A program made the translations under genes and the position numbers. The notes below the pieces were generated by a model. The model was not told the DNA's origin. It did no database searches and saw only the letters and a program-made list of their open reading frames with translations. From Quillaja saponaria (Eukaryota; Streptophyta; Magnoliopsida; Fabales; Quillajaceae), in contig CM055609.1 in the NCBI GenBank assembly GCA_029379385.1, forward strand, positions 4,712,001 through 4,776,000: DNA of 64,000 bases, in the 5' to 3' direction. This document shows, one piece after another, positions 10,570 to 21,943 of this stretch. Numbering within the stretch: the stretch's first letter is position 1; each line of letters starts with the position of its first letter.

Positions 10570-11215
10570 TGATGATAAGAAAAAAATTTACAATGAAATC
10601 ATCATTGGTATACATGCACCAATTTTACAATGAAATCATCTTGATGAATTTATAGGTTGTAAGGAAAAATTGTGATTGATAAAGAAAGCAATGCACATGG
10701 CATGTACCAATTTTTGAAACATTATAACCATGTGTAATATCGTACAAAATCACCCAACCTTCTTTTCTTTCCAACTTTTTGACTAAATTGACCAACTCTT
10801 CACTCTTCAAGTTTTAGCTTTTAGCTACTCATTTCTCAATCAATATTTGTCCTCAACTACGTGCCCTTTTTCTCTTTGGATTTTTAAGGTTGAACCCACA
10901 AAAAGGTGATTGATGAACTTGCATGTGGAAATCAAAGCAGTGGTAAATGCCATAGATTTACAATTTATTACTATATGCCTTTTTTCTCTCAAAAGTTTGA
11001 AACACCAACACACCGGACGCACGTCAAACATATTAATTTGGATCATGGGGAACACAAATGCACGACTATCCACTTCTCTAGAATATGATTATAGAATCTT
11101 TCAAAAAGTGGTAAAGTGAAAATAGAAGATTTTGATGTTGTTTTGTTTTTTATCTTCTATTGACCACTGTGTTACAAGTACCAGCTCTTGTGAATGCATT
11201 CAGCTCAGAGTTAGG
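10570..11215 (+). promoter_or_regulatory. Fused type I and type II B3 upstream regions without a gene
   Basis: 10,590-10,825 matches the type I upstream region, including the end of the leader AACTCTTCACTCTTCAAG. It then passes directly into type II sequence (TCATTTCTCAA, TTGTCCTCAACTACGTGC) and ends at TGCATTCAGCTC, the start of a type II leader. No B3 coding sequence follows. This records recombination between two B3 promoters. Confidence 0.6.
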
Positions 11216-11848
11216 GGTAAGCATACAATCCAGCTATGATTTAATATATTATTTTTAGAGTTTGAGATATTGTTTTATAATAATTTATACTTTTGGTGCT
11301 GTCTTAATAAGTGTTATTAGAACATCCACTAAAAAAAACTCGCTAGGGTATATTAATTACATATTACAAATAAATATAATGTTACTAGTCATAATATTTC
11401 TTTAATCATAATATTTCACACACGTTCCACTTGATTTTTATTTAAATAATTTTCAAATTATGTAAAATTATTTTGGAAAATGTTAATAAAAACTTTAGGT
11501 TACGTATATAATAAAATTTTAATTTTAATATAATATGATTGTTTTTAAATAATTTGATCTTATAAAATATTTCTTAAAAATTAATTTTTTACTTATTCAT
11601 ATATTTTTAATATTTTACTTATATTTTTACATATTTAATAAAAAATCAACATAATAGTTTTTGTCGGTGGTTTTGGTTGATATTTTCTTTATAATAAATG
11701 GTAAAAAAATTAATAATAAGAATCTTAACCTTCGAAGACTAACTAGGTGATATAAAAGCCTTTTTTTGAGTGTGCTGAATAAATAGATAATAAACTAACT
11801 GTTCAATCATTTCTTTTAAACAAGGTCCCACCAGATGATGACGTCATA
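11216..11848. other. AT-rich spacer, nothing recognised
   Basis: A+T-rich DNA with no credible frame, RNA gene or repeat beyond simple AT runs. Confidence 0.5.
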
Positions 11849-12020
11849 TTTCTTTTAACAGTAAACATTCTGGGACAACACACACAAAAGTACAATAATC
11901 AATCATTTTCAAGTTTTGAAGTTGCGTGGCTTTGGTTTGGTCGGCAGCATTGTGACGATATATATCGTCACGTTGTCAGCTACGTTGACGAGTTATTGTA
12001 TGTATTCTAGACTCAATAAT
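11849..12020. repeat. Module M, copy 2
   Basis: Shares TTTGGTCGGCAGCATTG and GTATTCTAGACTCAA with the other copies. This copy contains the palindrome GACGATATATATCGTC (11,956-11,971). It lies about 0.5 kb ahead of G2, the shortest distance of the five. Confidence 0.6.
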
Positions 12021-12537
12021 TACTCTCCTAAACAACAACTACATCTAATAATTTGATAAATCATGAATTCTGATTTGGTATTAATGATAAGTAATTCATT
12101 CTTATACACTGAATTAATATTTGATCCATTCTTAATGTGTAATAATTTTATATTGTAAAAATAAATTTTTTTTTTAAAACAACATATTGCTCTAATATTA
12201 ATATAACTTTTAATTAAGTAAACTAATGTGTTATAATTATGTTAATTTATAGTTTATAGAATTAATCGAATAAGAAAAATAATTGATAACATAAATGAGT
12301 ACAAAAACAATAACCTATGTACAAAGCATCAATCCGACAATTTCGTACAACTAAGGTTGCATTGGAACATACAAGAACCACCCATCAGATTCCAAACCAT
12401 GAGAAGAATCTCTTGGAAGCTATATATACCAGTTATTGTAATACAAGATCTCACACCCTCACAATAAGCTTTGTCTTCGCATTCTCATCTCTCAATTAAT
12501 TAGTAACTCTTCACTCTTCACCCTTCAGGTTGTGGCG

Positions 12538-12908
12538 ATGTCCAGTACTAGTCAGCTGCTCTTCCAAAAAAACTTACAACGACGGATGTTGAACAAAACC
12601 TTCAATTTCCGACAGCCATTCAGCAAACTCATCTTCCCAAAATTGTAGCAGGCAGCTACCAAGTTGATTTTCATGTTAAATATGGCAATGAGCAAATCCA
12701 ACGTGTGTTTCGTTGCAGAATTCGCAATGGTTCATACAACAAACCGGTTCTATCGATAGGATGGAATGAGATCGTTCGTGAGAAAGGGTTTAAAAAAGGT
12801 GACATGCTCAAGTTTTATAAAGTGGAAGGTGATTCTGTAAATTTCAAATTTGAAGTGTACAGAAAGATGCTGCTTTTTGGTAATGAAATTTGTGAATTTG
12901 TTCAGTGA
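12538..12908 (+). pseudogene. G2: type I B3 gene with a frameshift
   Basis: The ATG at 12,538 aligns with the G1 start and the TATA box (TATATATA, 12,421-12,428) is kept. After ten codons the frame is lost at an A7 run (12,566-12,572): compared with G1 one base is missing. The other frame is then open to the stop at 12,906 and reads a complete B3 domain (TDVEQNLQFP, FHVKYGNEQ, FRCRIR, GWNEIVREKGFKKGD, FKFEVYRK). There is no suitable in-frame ATG near the break, so the N-arm would be lost. Because everything else is intact, the lesion is recent or a homopolymer sequencing error. Confidence 0.75.
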
Positions 12909-14350
12909 GCCTATAGCACGATGGAGGTGAGGTTGATAAGCATGGTGCTAGCTATTTCGTATAATAAGGATGGGAAATGTGTTGTGTGAAGAGTTAGTTT
13001 TGTGTTATAGTCACGAGTCAGTCAAGCAGTGAGTGCTTGTTAAGTAGTAGTTTGTGTTATTTAATTTGAGATCGACCGATGGGTGTTCGTACGTCCACCA
13101 CCATCCAAATGATCATCTATTAAACCGTGTTTAAATTATTGTTGTTGCTATATATTGTTTGGAGTGCTTTGTAAACTTGTGATTTATTCAACAAGTTGAT
13201 TTCAAGTTTGGATTCAAAGTTCGATCGTACGTAATTCTCTTTTTAGTTTCTTTTGGAGAGAAAGCATGCAACCATTTCATTCCAACTTTCTAAATCGAGT
13301 TTCCGAACTACTTTGTTTGCTTCCAATTTTACCTTTATATATATATGATGTTATTGTTATTGGTTATTGAACACGCCATTTTCAAACGCTGAACCCACAA
13401 AATGAGGATTGAGGTAAAACATAAAAGAAAAGCAAAGCAATGGTTTGAAATGATTGCTCAAATTCTGACACTTGAACTTTTTCGGTAATATAAGACAAAG
13501 CGTCATATTATACATTCATGAATATGTGTTAGCAAAAACAACAAATAATAATACTTAATATTATAAATATTCATGAATATGCTCTGAATAAAGTATGTAC
13601 TTGGTCCCCCCAAATCACATTTGCCATAATTAGAACAAAGTACCTTATTTAGTACCAAGTCAAATTCCCACACGTTCGTTATTTGGGACCCATCTTCTCT
13701 GCATATAATATTTTTTTTATAAAATTGTAATGAATATATCTAAAAATATATATATAATAAAATAAAGATTGGGCATTTTGTGTTCTAGTCACCAGTCTGT
13801 CAAGGAAGGACTGCTTGCTTGTTAAGTAGTTGTTTTTGTTATTTTGAGATCAACTGATAGAGGATCATTTCTTCGTTATAGGTAAAAATATTTTGAGTAA
13901 TTACTTTTTTTTTTTTTTTTTTGATCCCCTGAAAAAATAAAACTTGTCTGGGCGGGAGTAATGCGTGGCCTATCATATTATTAAGACAAATAGAGAATTA
14001 TTTATTGCATAAAGAGAAAATATCTCATAAAAAAATATTTATAATTCGTGTGTCTGAATTGTTAAATTTTTAAAATTTTAAAATATTCACACATATTATT
14101 AACATTTAAAGTTGAAAAACATTTATTATTCATGTGTCTAATTTCCAAGCGTTAATTATTTTATTGGAGATGTTTTTCTCTACTTAAAGAGTTAAATTGT
14201 TGTATTGCCAGTAGATAAGCAGTCATGCAGTGGTCGGTGGAATGTTTGTTATTTTCAGAAAGGGTACCTTTTTAAGGTACGTAAATTTTTATAATGATAA
14301 ACAATATATTGGCGAATTGGAATCTTTTGTACGATCTATCATTTAAATAA
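12909..14350. other. G2 3' flank and spacer with a second, gene-less B3 3' flank
   Basis: 12,909-13,120 is the type I 3' flank (TAGTCACGAGTCAGTCAAGC). A second copy of such a flank is at 13,760-13,870 (GGACTGCTTGCTTGTTAAGT) with no coding sequence ahead of it, the trace of another lost B3 gene. A T run is at 13,906-13,922. No gene otherwise. Confidence 0.5.
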
Positions 14351-14605
14351 GACAAAAAACACTGAAAAGTGTGTTTCTTTAATCAACTTCTAGGCCAGAA
14401 GCAACATAATTTATATTTCTTTTAATAGTAAACATTCTGGAGAACAGACACACAAAAGTACAAACCTCAATCATTTCAAGTCTTGAATATGCGTGGCCTT
14501 GGTTTGGTCGTCAGCATTCGTGACGATATATCAAAGTCGTCATCCAATCGTCAGCTACACGCGACGAGTTATTATATGTAATCTTGACTCAAAATTAATA
14601 ATTAG
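14351..14605. repeat. Module M, copy 3, with the stem-loop ahead of it
   Basis: 14,351-14,380 holds the stem-loop relative, then GGCCAGAAGCAAC, then module M with TTTGGTCGTCAGCATTCG and two further CGTCA strings. Confidence 0.6.
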
Positions 14606-15483
14606 TCGCCTAAACGAAAACTACATCTCATAATTGATATTTGTTGCTGTTTTATTTTATGAAGGAATTGTTCAACCGATTGACTTATCCAAAACAGGCC
14701 AATTGGATTCCCTAATTAATCAATGGGTATTTTTTTAGAATATATCATAATTAAAACAAAGCATACTATCTTCTACTCGGATGTCGACTTTTTTAGAATT
14801 TCTTATTAATATATCTTAATTAATCACTTAATTAACCCAACCTGCAGAGCCCCCATTCGACCCAATCCAATGGGTATTTTTTTGATTGATAACGGGATAG
14901 GTTTTGTCCTTATCAAAAAAATTTCAAGTAGAATTCAAAGCAACGATGAAATTTGCTTAAATACATAATATATAATATTTATATAAATATAAATATATGT
15001 ATATATATTTTTAATTTGATTTGTCCCCACTTTTCAAAAAGAATTTTTTTTTTTTTTTTTTTTTGTCACTTTCTTTCACGTGGGTTTGTCTCCCTCTCTT
15101 GCTTTTGCTTTTGTTTTCTTTTTCTTTTTCTTTTTCTTTTCTTTTCTCTTTTGGCTTGATTCTTTACTTTCCTCATTTCCATCTCAACACTTCGGCTGGG
15201 TTCATGTGAGGCAATGGCTGTAGTTTTTGGTGGGTTTGGTGCAACGGAGAGAAAGGTAGCGGCGGTGGGTATGGCTGATCTGAAATTTTGACGGAATAAA
15301 GAAATGGAAAAATGCAAAGGCTGTGTTATGTACACATCTGGCAGTTGATGAGGGCAGGGAAAGCCTCTGTTGGCTGAATTCTTTGGCTAGTTTTGTAGAT
15401 CGTGACTTTCCAGTTCTGTTGGTGAAGTCGGTCAGTGGAAAAGAGTTTGTGATACGGTAAAAAAATACTATGGAAGACAGCAA
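14606..15483. other. Spacer with pyrimidine-rich run and a GC-richer unknown segment
   Basis: 15,040-15,064 is a T run, followed by TTTTC/CTTTT repeats to about 15,150. 15,150-15,483 is less AT-rich than its surroundings and has small frames in all phases (for example DRDFPVLLVKSVSGKEF at about 15,400-15,450), each soon interrupted. It may be a decayed exon. It ends where the type II promoter of G3 begins. Confidence 0.3.
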
Positions 15484-15892
15484 TCGTTAGAAATTCAATT
15501 ACTTATTAGTTGTTAATTACTCATCTTAATTTACGGCGGCTTAAGTCTAAAACAAACATATTTACTGTATACGCACTTGCATCGAAATACATACAGAATC
15601 TAGCTTCCAGGTTTTCAGCTCCTCATTTCTCAAACCATTTTTTGTCCACAACTACGTAGTAACTACGTGCGGACCTCTTTTCTCTTTTGATCCACTTTGT
15701 ACTTATACTCTTGTAAGTGATTGATTTTCGAATCTTGTAAAGTGTCGTTATCTAAAACTGAAAATAGAAGATTTATGTTTTTTGCTTTTTGATCTTCTAT
15801 TGCTGCATATGTTTAATTTCTATATAAATGCATTCAGCTCCAGTCTCGAGAGAAGTTCTCCTACATCTTCGATCTTCGATCTTGCAGTAGAA
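15484..15892 (+). promoter_or_regulatory. Type II promoter of G3
   Basis: The upstream block matches 7,490-7,680. A TATA box, CTATATAAAT, is at 15,820-15,829 and the leader ends in GATCTTGCAGTAGAA, the same string that precedes the ATG of G4, G6 and G7. Unlike those genes there is only one copy of the core promoter. Confidence 0.65.
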
Positions 15893-16270
15893 ATGTCGAA
15901 GAGGATCCAGTTATTTGAGAAGATACTCTCAAAGACCGATGTTGAGCTTCGTTTGCACTTCTGCTCTTCTGTGCAACGAGAACATCTCCAAATCGAAGAA
16001 GGGCGCAACTACATTGATTTTCAGGTTAAATACGGAGATGGTCAAACCGAACACACGTTTCGTTGTAAAATTCGCAACAAAGATACTGACAAATACAACA
16101 AACCTGTAATATCCGAGGGCTGGCGTCATATTGTTAAAAAGAAAGGGTTTAAAGAAGGTGACAAGCTCATATTTTATTAGGTGGAAGGTGATCGTTCTGT
16201 AAATTTCAAATTTGAAGTGCAGAGAATGCTATTGTTTTTCGGTCAAGAGACTTGGTGTCTAGTTCAGTAA
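15893..16270 (+). pseudogene. G3: type II B3 gene with an in-frame stop codon
   Basis: The ATG at 15,893 starts MSKRIQLFEKILSKTDVE. The B3 domain runs through FQVKYGDGQ, FRCKIRNK, KPVISEGW and KKKGFKEGDK. At codon 96 (16,178-16,180) TAG replaces the AAG found in G4, G6 and G7, just after the FY of the second-last strand. The same frame stays open for 29 more codons to TAA at 16,268, ending like G6 (FGQETWC). A truncated product would lack the last strand of the B3 fold. An upstream in-frame ATG exists (15,809), but the shared leader argues for 15,893. Confidence 0.8.
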
Positions 16271-16640
16271 ATCGTAGCACAATCGAGCAGATGGAGGTGA
16301 GGTTGATATGCATTGTGTGTAATAAGATGTGCATGCATGTGTTGTGGAGAGGTAGGCTTTGTGCAGTCAAGAACTGCATGCTTGGTAGCTGCTATTGTGT
16401 TATTCTGTGATCATGTAGGTGTGTATGGTCAACAAGGTGTTTTAAGTTATTAATTGTTGTCGTTGCTATTATTTCATTAGGAGAGTGGAGTGGTTTATTT
16501 GTATAATAAAGATTGGGCATGTGTTTTGAAGAGCTAGTTTTGTGTTCTAGTCACGAGTCAGTCAAGCAGGGACTGCTTGCTTGTTAAGTAGCTGTTTGTT
16601 TGGGTTTACGTACGACCACCACCATGCAAATTATCAACAA
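16271..16640 (+). other. G3 3' flank followed by a second B3 3' flank
   Basis: 16,271-16,480 is the type II 3' flank (TGTGTAATAAGATG). From about 16,500 to 16,640 a second, type I-like 3' flank follows (GATTGGGCATGTG, TAGTCACGAGTCAGTCAAGC, GGACTGCTTGCTTGTTAAGT) without a coding sequence. It matches 12,960-13,110 and 13,760-13,870. Confidence 0.55.
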
Positions 16641-16712
16641 AGTGTAATTAAATTATTATTAATGCTGTTGTTGTTTTTTTTTCTTTTTTTTTTTCCATTT
16701 TTGTGAAAAGGG

Positions 16713-16758
16713 AATAGAGATCTCCTGTCTCATTTTTGTGGTACAAGAGATCTCTATT
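16713..16758. repeat. Perfect 12-bp inverted repeat
   Basis: AATAGAGATCTC (16,713-16,724) and GAGATCTCTATT (16,747-16,758) flank a 22-nt loop. No T tract or gene end makes it a terminator. It may be the foldback end of a small element. Confidence 0.6.
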
Positions 16759-17229
16759 CATGAAAAGGAGTGCTTTTAATAAACTTGTGATTTATTCAAT
16801 GAGTTTATCTCAAGTCCTCACTATAAATATTTTTTACTTTTCATCTTTTTTGGGTAAAATTTATAATATCTTTCGTTTATGATATTATTAAATACTATTC
16901 AATATATAATTACCCTTTTTTCTTCATGTGAGGGTCACTAGTATTAGTTGAAATCTAGACATGCACATTTGAACCAATATAAAAATGAAAGAGATAGAAT
17001 AAAGTGTACTTTAATAGCATGTTAAAAATTAGACTATTATAACCTTGACAATGCCAGCTCATTTACCTACTTAAGCTAGCTAGCTTTATATGTCTTTGTG
17101 CTTGTTGATTATAAGTGATAACAAGTTTAATTGACTTTAATATTTAGTGTTGCGAACCATGATTTAAATTTATTTATTTTTTACTTGCTACATAATTTAT
17201 TAAAAAAGATACTTTAGTTTATTTAATTT

Positions 17230-17510
17230 TTAAGGGTATATATATGGTATTCCACTATTCTCAAAGGCATCTTTGAGAAGCTTGAGCATTGTAATTACTT
17301 TTTTGTTGAAAAAATGGACTCGCAACGTCAAAGGATCTATGAATTGAAGGGGATCTATTTGATGCCACATCATAATGTACGTCAAATTAAAATCGTGCAA
17401 GCCGCAATTCAAGCCGTGCATGAAGGACGTTCTGCAACTGTAGGACCTTTTTCTTATCTTTTCTTGGCCAAAAGTTGCAATTTGAATATTATTCTTAAAA
17501 GTTAAATTTT
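17230..17510. other. Unrecognised short open frame in block B copy 1
   Basis: A plus-strand frame from the ATG at 17,314 reads MDSQRQRIYELKGIYL and on to 17,505; its minus-strand shadow is also open. The codon composition of the first 45 codons is less AT-rich than the surroundings, so it may be an old exon. No family is recognised. Its absence from block B copy 2 argues against function. Confidence 0.25.
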
Positions 17511-18068
17511 TTTTTATTACAAATAAATTTATTATATTTTATAAATTCAAATTAAATATTTTAAATAAAATCAATCTTATAATGGAACTATAAAAATTTG
17601 AACTCAAGAGATTGGCTTATTAATCTACAAAATGTTCTCTATTTACTGATTTTATACATTTAATTCTTCTTAAGCATTGGAAATACAATTTTCATAAATT
17701 ATTTATCTTGACATAAATAATTTATTGTTGACCTGATTGAAAATATGAATTAATAGAGTGTAAGTAAGTAAGCTAGTGTTGTCATTAAATTAACGAGTTT
17801 ATCATTAAAATTTGTATTTTGTTGAATTTTATTTATTATTAAATTTACATAGATTCCACTCTCATTTAATTTATAACTTATATAATTTGTGTTCATATTT
17901 TTTTTGTTTTAATGAATGATTAGAAACAAAAGAAAAATCATCTCCAAAGTCAAATAAACTTCTAAAGAATTAATCCGAACCTTTCACGTGTTTTTGTTTC
18001 GAAGTTAGAGCATCTTGTAATTTATTGTAGAACCTCCTATGCTAGGTCCCACCTGAGAAAGACAACAT

Positions 18069-18250
18069 ACTTCTTTTTATAGTAAACATTCTGGGAGACC
18101 ACACACAAAAGTACAAAAATCAATCATTTCAATGTTTTGAATTTGTTGTACTGGTTTGGTCGTCAGCATTGGTGACATTTAAGTCGTCATCCACTCGTCA
18201 GCTCACCTGTGTTATTATATGTATTCGAAGAGTCAAAATTAATAATTATT
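18069..18250. repeat. Module M, copy 4
   Basis: Contains TTTGGTCGTCAGCATTGG and a shortened right half. It matches copy 5 (38,719-38,905), its block B partner, most closely. Confidence 0.6.
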
Positions 18251-19589
18251 CAATCATTGTACGAAGTTAAATATATATACATATATAGTTAGACACAAAA
18301 AATTATTGTATTAGATAAGTTATAGGTGTGATGGAATTTTGTCATCGGTACATAATTTTTATCATTTATTATATCATAATTGATAAAATATTTATTTCTA
18401 AATTAGCGGTGTTTAAGAAATTTTTGTATATATAACTCATTACAGAATCACAATATCTAAATCATGAGCTGATTAGAATTGTATAAGGTATTTATTATAT
18501 AATTTCAAGTTTAATAAATTATTGTATGAATAAAACTAATAAATGATTAAAAATTATAAAAAAAAATACAAAATGTTATAAAATTTTTTTGTTAATTTTC
18601 AAAAATATTATTTTTATTAGATATGACAGAAATATTATTTTGATTTGACATAAATTTATGTATCGGCTATGGACCCAAAAATATATATATATATATATTT
18701 ACTTTATGTAAGAAAATAGATAAATGATATTCATATATTTTTTAATAATATAAATCTTTTATACTAATGGCGATTTAAATATTAAGTTTAAATTAAATTA
18801 ATTAATTAAATATTAACTTCACCAAAAAAAAATATATATATATTTTTTTATGTGAAGCAATTCCACTTAATGTGAATCTAAGTGATGAAGGGTACTTATT
18901 TGTTTTTTTCCTACTTGATGAGTCAAATTGTTGCATTGGTTTGTACGATGTCAATTATGATGATTGCTTTCATAAAAAAAATATAGTTCAAGTGGACTGG
19001 TTGGTGGAATGTTTGTTTTTTTTTTTTTTTTTTTTTTTTTGCTAAGAGAATGTTTGTTATTTTCTAAAACGGTACGCCCCTTTCTATAGATACGTAACTA
19101 TAATTACAACTAACTTAACGGCCAATTGGAATCTTTTGTAAGATCTATGGTGTAAATAAGACAAAAAAACACTGAAAAGGGTGTTTCTTTAATCAACGTA
19201 TGGGCCAGAAGCAACCATAATTTATGGCTTTACTATTATATATTTAAAAAATAAATATAATGTTACTGTTTTATATTTCATTGTTATCAATAATTATAAC
19301 ATAATTAGTTTTAAAAAAATCTTAAATTATTATTTTAAATTTAAAAATCTTTATGTTTTCTTTCCCCTTAAAACCAACTAATGTGGAAAAAAATAAATTT
19401 TCTCATATATTAAATTTAAAAAATATTATGTTGTTTTCTTGTTTTGCAAACCTAATAAATTAGAACAATTAATAGCATATTGAAAAGGGAAATAAACCCC
19501 AAGTATGTTTTTTAAGATAGACATCCCTTGGACTTTCAATATAGACTTTCCTTGGATCTCCTAGATAGGCAAGGATAATAGATGCCACT

Positions 19590-20240
19590 GAACCTATAAC
19601 CATGCTTAATATCATTTACAAAATCACCCAACTTATTTTCTTTATAACTTTTTGATTGAATTCAAACACTCCAAAATATATATCTTTTTAAAACCGTTAG
19701 TATTTGATAATGTGTTAGTACATATATTATATTAGTTGATTTGATTAAAATCATGAAAACTGTTTTGTTATTAATAATAAGTTCTTTTCAATGGATAAAA
19801 ATTTATATTAACAATTTAGAAATTAACATATTAATCTTTAACATAAATTTTAATCAAGTTTACTAATGTGTTATATTATGTTAATCGATAATTTATAAAA
19901 TTAAACAAATAGTAAAAAAAAATCGACAATATAAATGAGTTCAATTAACTTAATATTTTATATTAAACTGAAAAGATCAAACCGACCATCAGTCTAGTAC
20001 AATTCAAAAAGTCATTTGTGAAAGTTTAATAGGAACATACAGGACCCACACCTTTACAAACCATGAAATTGTCTTACCACAAAAAATATGAGCTATTTTT
20101 CTTTTGCGCATTCAAAGCTCAAATACTTCTTTTTGTTATCTTAAAGAGATTGAAGAACATAATTTGACCCCACCAACTCATGTACATCTCAATTAATTTT
20201 GTATTTTAGTCATAAGACAAGAACTACTTGTTTGGTATGT
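19590..20240 (+). other. Type I B3 locus whose coding sequence is missing
   Basis: 19,590-20,065 is the type I upstream region (CAAAATCACCCAAC, GATCAAACCGACCATCAGTC, GGAACATACAGGACCCACAC). About 130 bp later (20,190-20,240) the type I 3' flank begins (TTTTAGTCATAAGACAAGAA, like TTTTAGTCACAAGTCAAGAG behind G1). Nothing of the B3 frame lies between. The 3' part also exists at 39,945-40,215, so the loss predates the block B duplication. Confidence 0.6.
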
Positions 20241-21122
20241 GATATAAAGAGTTAAGAAGAGTTAAAAGTTATGATGGATTAATCAAAAAGTGTCATGGGT
20301 TTGAATTTTGATGATTTTAAAAATGTTGTCCATACTTATCTGTCAACAATATTGAAACCCAGCCAATCTCTGCACTTCTCTACACAAAATTAAGCCTAAG
20401 CAATATAGACAATGATCTTGTCGATTTTTTCCTTGTTCATTAGTTTGTGTGGTTCTAAATTTCTCATGGATATGAAATTCTAGAACATGGATTAGTCAAA
20501 AAAAAGTGTCTTGGGATATGGAAAAGTAGAAAACGATAGAATTTTAGGATCTAAAGCATAAACGATGAATTAATCTTTTAAGAGTTGAAAATTTAATTTA
20601 TACCTATTGTCGTAACCAAACACAATCAACTTTAGCATTTCTTTTCTTAGACCATGTCATATGAAATTTTCTATAGAGAATATTTAACCCTCCATATATT
20701 TAACATCCTACCCTCGGCTTGAAATTTTAATAGAGACTCAATTCAAACTCGATAGAGTTGGGTTTGTTTTAGAGACATGTTAATAAACTTTAAAAAGCTT
20801 TTATACATTAATTAGAAACCCAAATAAAATATCTAATAATTAACAATCTTAATTTCCGACAGGTAACGTCTAAAACAAACATACAGAATCTAGCTCTCAG
20901 CTCTCATTTCTCAAACCCTTTTTATCTTTAACAACGCGTGTACCTTTTTTATATTCAAAACACAGTACTTAATTAAACTCTTGTGACTGATATTGATTGA
21001 TCTTCAATTTTTCTAAAGTGTTGTTATCCGAAAGTGACAAATCGAAGATTTAAGAAGATATTCTTAAACTCTTTTTTCACTTTTATGTTATTAGCTTTTT
21101 GTACCTGTACAGTTATACATAC

Positions 21123-21290
21123 CTTGCTGCTTTAGTTTCATTACTATATAAAGGCATTCAGCTCCCCTAAGTGATCTCCATCTGAAACTTTCATTCTTCG
21201 CTCTTTGATCTTGCTGCATTAGTTTCACTACTATATAAAGGTATTCAACTCCTCGAAGTGATCTCCATCTGAAACTTTCATTCTTCTGTC
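21123..21290 (+). promoter_or_regulatory. Tandemly duplicated core promoter of G4
   Basis: Two units with period 87 bp (from 21,123 and from 21,210), each holding TTGCTGC, TAGTTTCA, a TATA box (CTATATAAAGG at 21,144 and 21,231), ATTCA-CTC and GTGATCTCCATCTGAAAC. Both TATA boxes are intact here, so transcription could start at two places 87 bp apart. In G6 the first box is changed to CTACATAAAGG. The spacer 20,241-21,122 is type II upstream DNA (TTATCCGAAAGTGACAAATC) with no other gene. Confidence 0.75.
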
Positions 21291-21330
21291 TAATTAATTA
21301 ACACACTCAATCTTTGATCTTGCAGTAGAA

Positions 21331-21711
21331 ATGTCGAGGAGCAGCCTGTTATTTGATAAGAAACTATCAAAGACGGATGTTGAGCATCGTTTGAGCTTCA
21401 GCTCTTCTGTGCAACGAGAATATCTCCGAATCGAAGAAGGGCAAAACTGCATTGATTTTTTGGCTAAATATGGAGATGATGAAACCGAACGCAAGTTTCG
21501 TTGCAAAATTCGCAACAAAGTTAATGAAAAATACAACAAACCTGTAATATCCAAGGGCTGGCGTCAAATTGTTAAAGAGAAAGGGCTTAAAGAAGGTGAC
21601 AAGCTCCTATTTTATAAGGTGGAAGCTGATCAGTCTGTAAATTTCAAATTTGTAGTGGAGAGAAAGATAATGACTCTTTTTGGCAAAGAAATTTGGGATC
21701 CTGTTCGGTAA
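21331..21711 (+). CDS. G4: stand-alone B3-domain protein (type II), intact
   Basis: A 126-residue single-exon protein. N-arm: LFDKKLSKTDVEHRLSFS (residues 7-24). The middle has CIDFLAKYGD and FRCKIRNK, then a two- to three-residue longer loop than type I (NEKYNKP). C-terminal part: KPVISKGW, QIVKEKGLKEGDKLLFY, SVNFKFVVERK. It is expected to bind DNA in the nucleus like other B3 proteins; the target is unknown. No second domain is present. The last third resembles G7, while G3 and G6 share a different last third. The start is set by the leader GATCTTGCAGTAGAA shared by all type II genes. Confidence 0.85.
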   Translation: MSRSSLLFDKKLSKTDVEHRLSFSSSVQREYLRIEEGQNCIDFLAKYGDDETERKFRCKIRNKVNEKYNKPVISKGWRQIVKEKGLKEGDKLLFYKVEADQSVNFKFVVERKIMTLFGKEIWDPVR

Positions 21712-21757
21712 ACGTAGCACAATAGAGGTGAGGCTAATTTGCATTGTGTGTAATAAG

Positions 21758-21943
21758 ATGGACATGCATGTGTTATGGCGAGCTAGGTCTTGTGTTCTAG
21801 TCACTCAGTCAAGCTTGGTAGCTGCAATTGTGTTATTTTGTGATCAACTAGGTGTTTATGGTCAACAAGTGCATGTGTTTAAGTTATTGATTGTTTCTGT
21901 TGCTGTTATTTTCATTATCAAGAAGGAGTGCTTAATCTTGTGA
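21758..21943 (+). other. Small open frame in the 3' flank of type II genes
   Basis: A 61-codon frame (MDMHVLWRARSCVLV...) begins 46 bp after the G4 stop. Versions stay open behind G6 (36,378-36,557), in the orphan flank (37,190-37,402, altered end) and behind G7 (41,724-41,909). The G4 and G7 versions differ at three bases, all changing the residue, so there is no sign of selection on a protein. It is probably just the 3' untranslated region. Confidence 0.25.

Noticed and set aside
14953..15335. Phenylalanine-rich plus-strand and lysine-rich minus-strand frames
   Set aside because: Produced by the T and TTTTC runs; no start context or family.
15782..15892. N-terminal extension of G3 from upstream starts
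   Set aside because: The leader string GATCTTGCAGTAGAA directly ahead of the ATG at 15,893 is shared by G4, G6 and G7, where the protein starts at that ATG.
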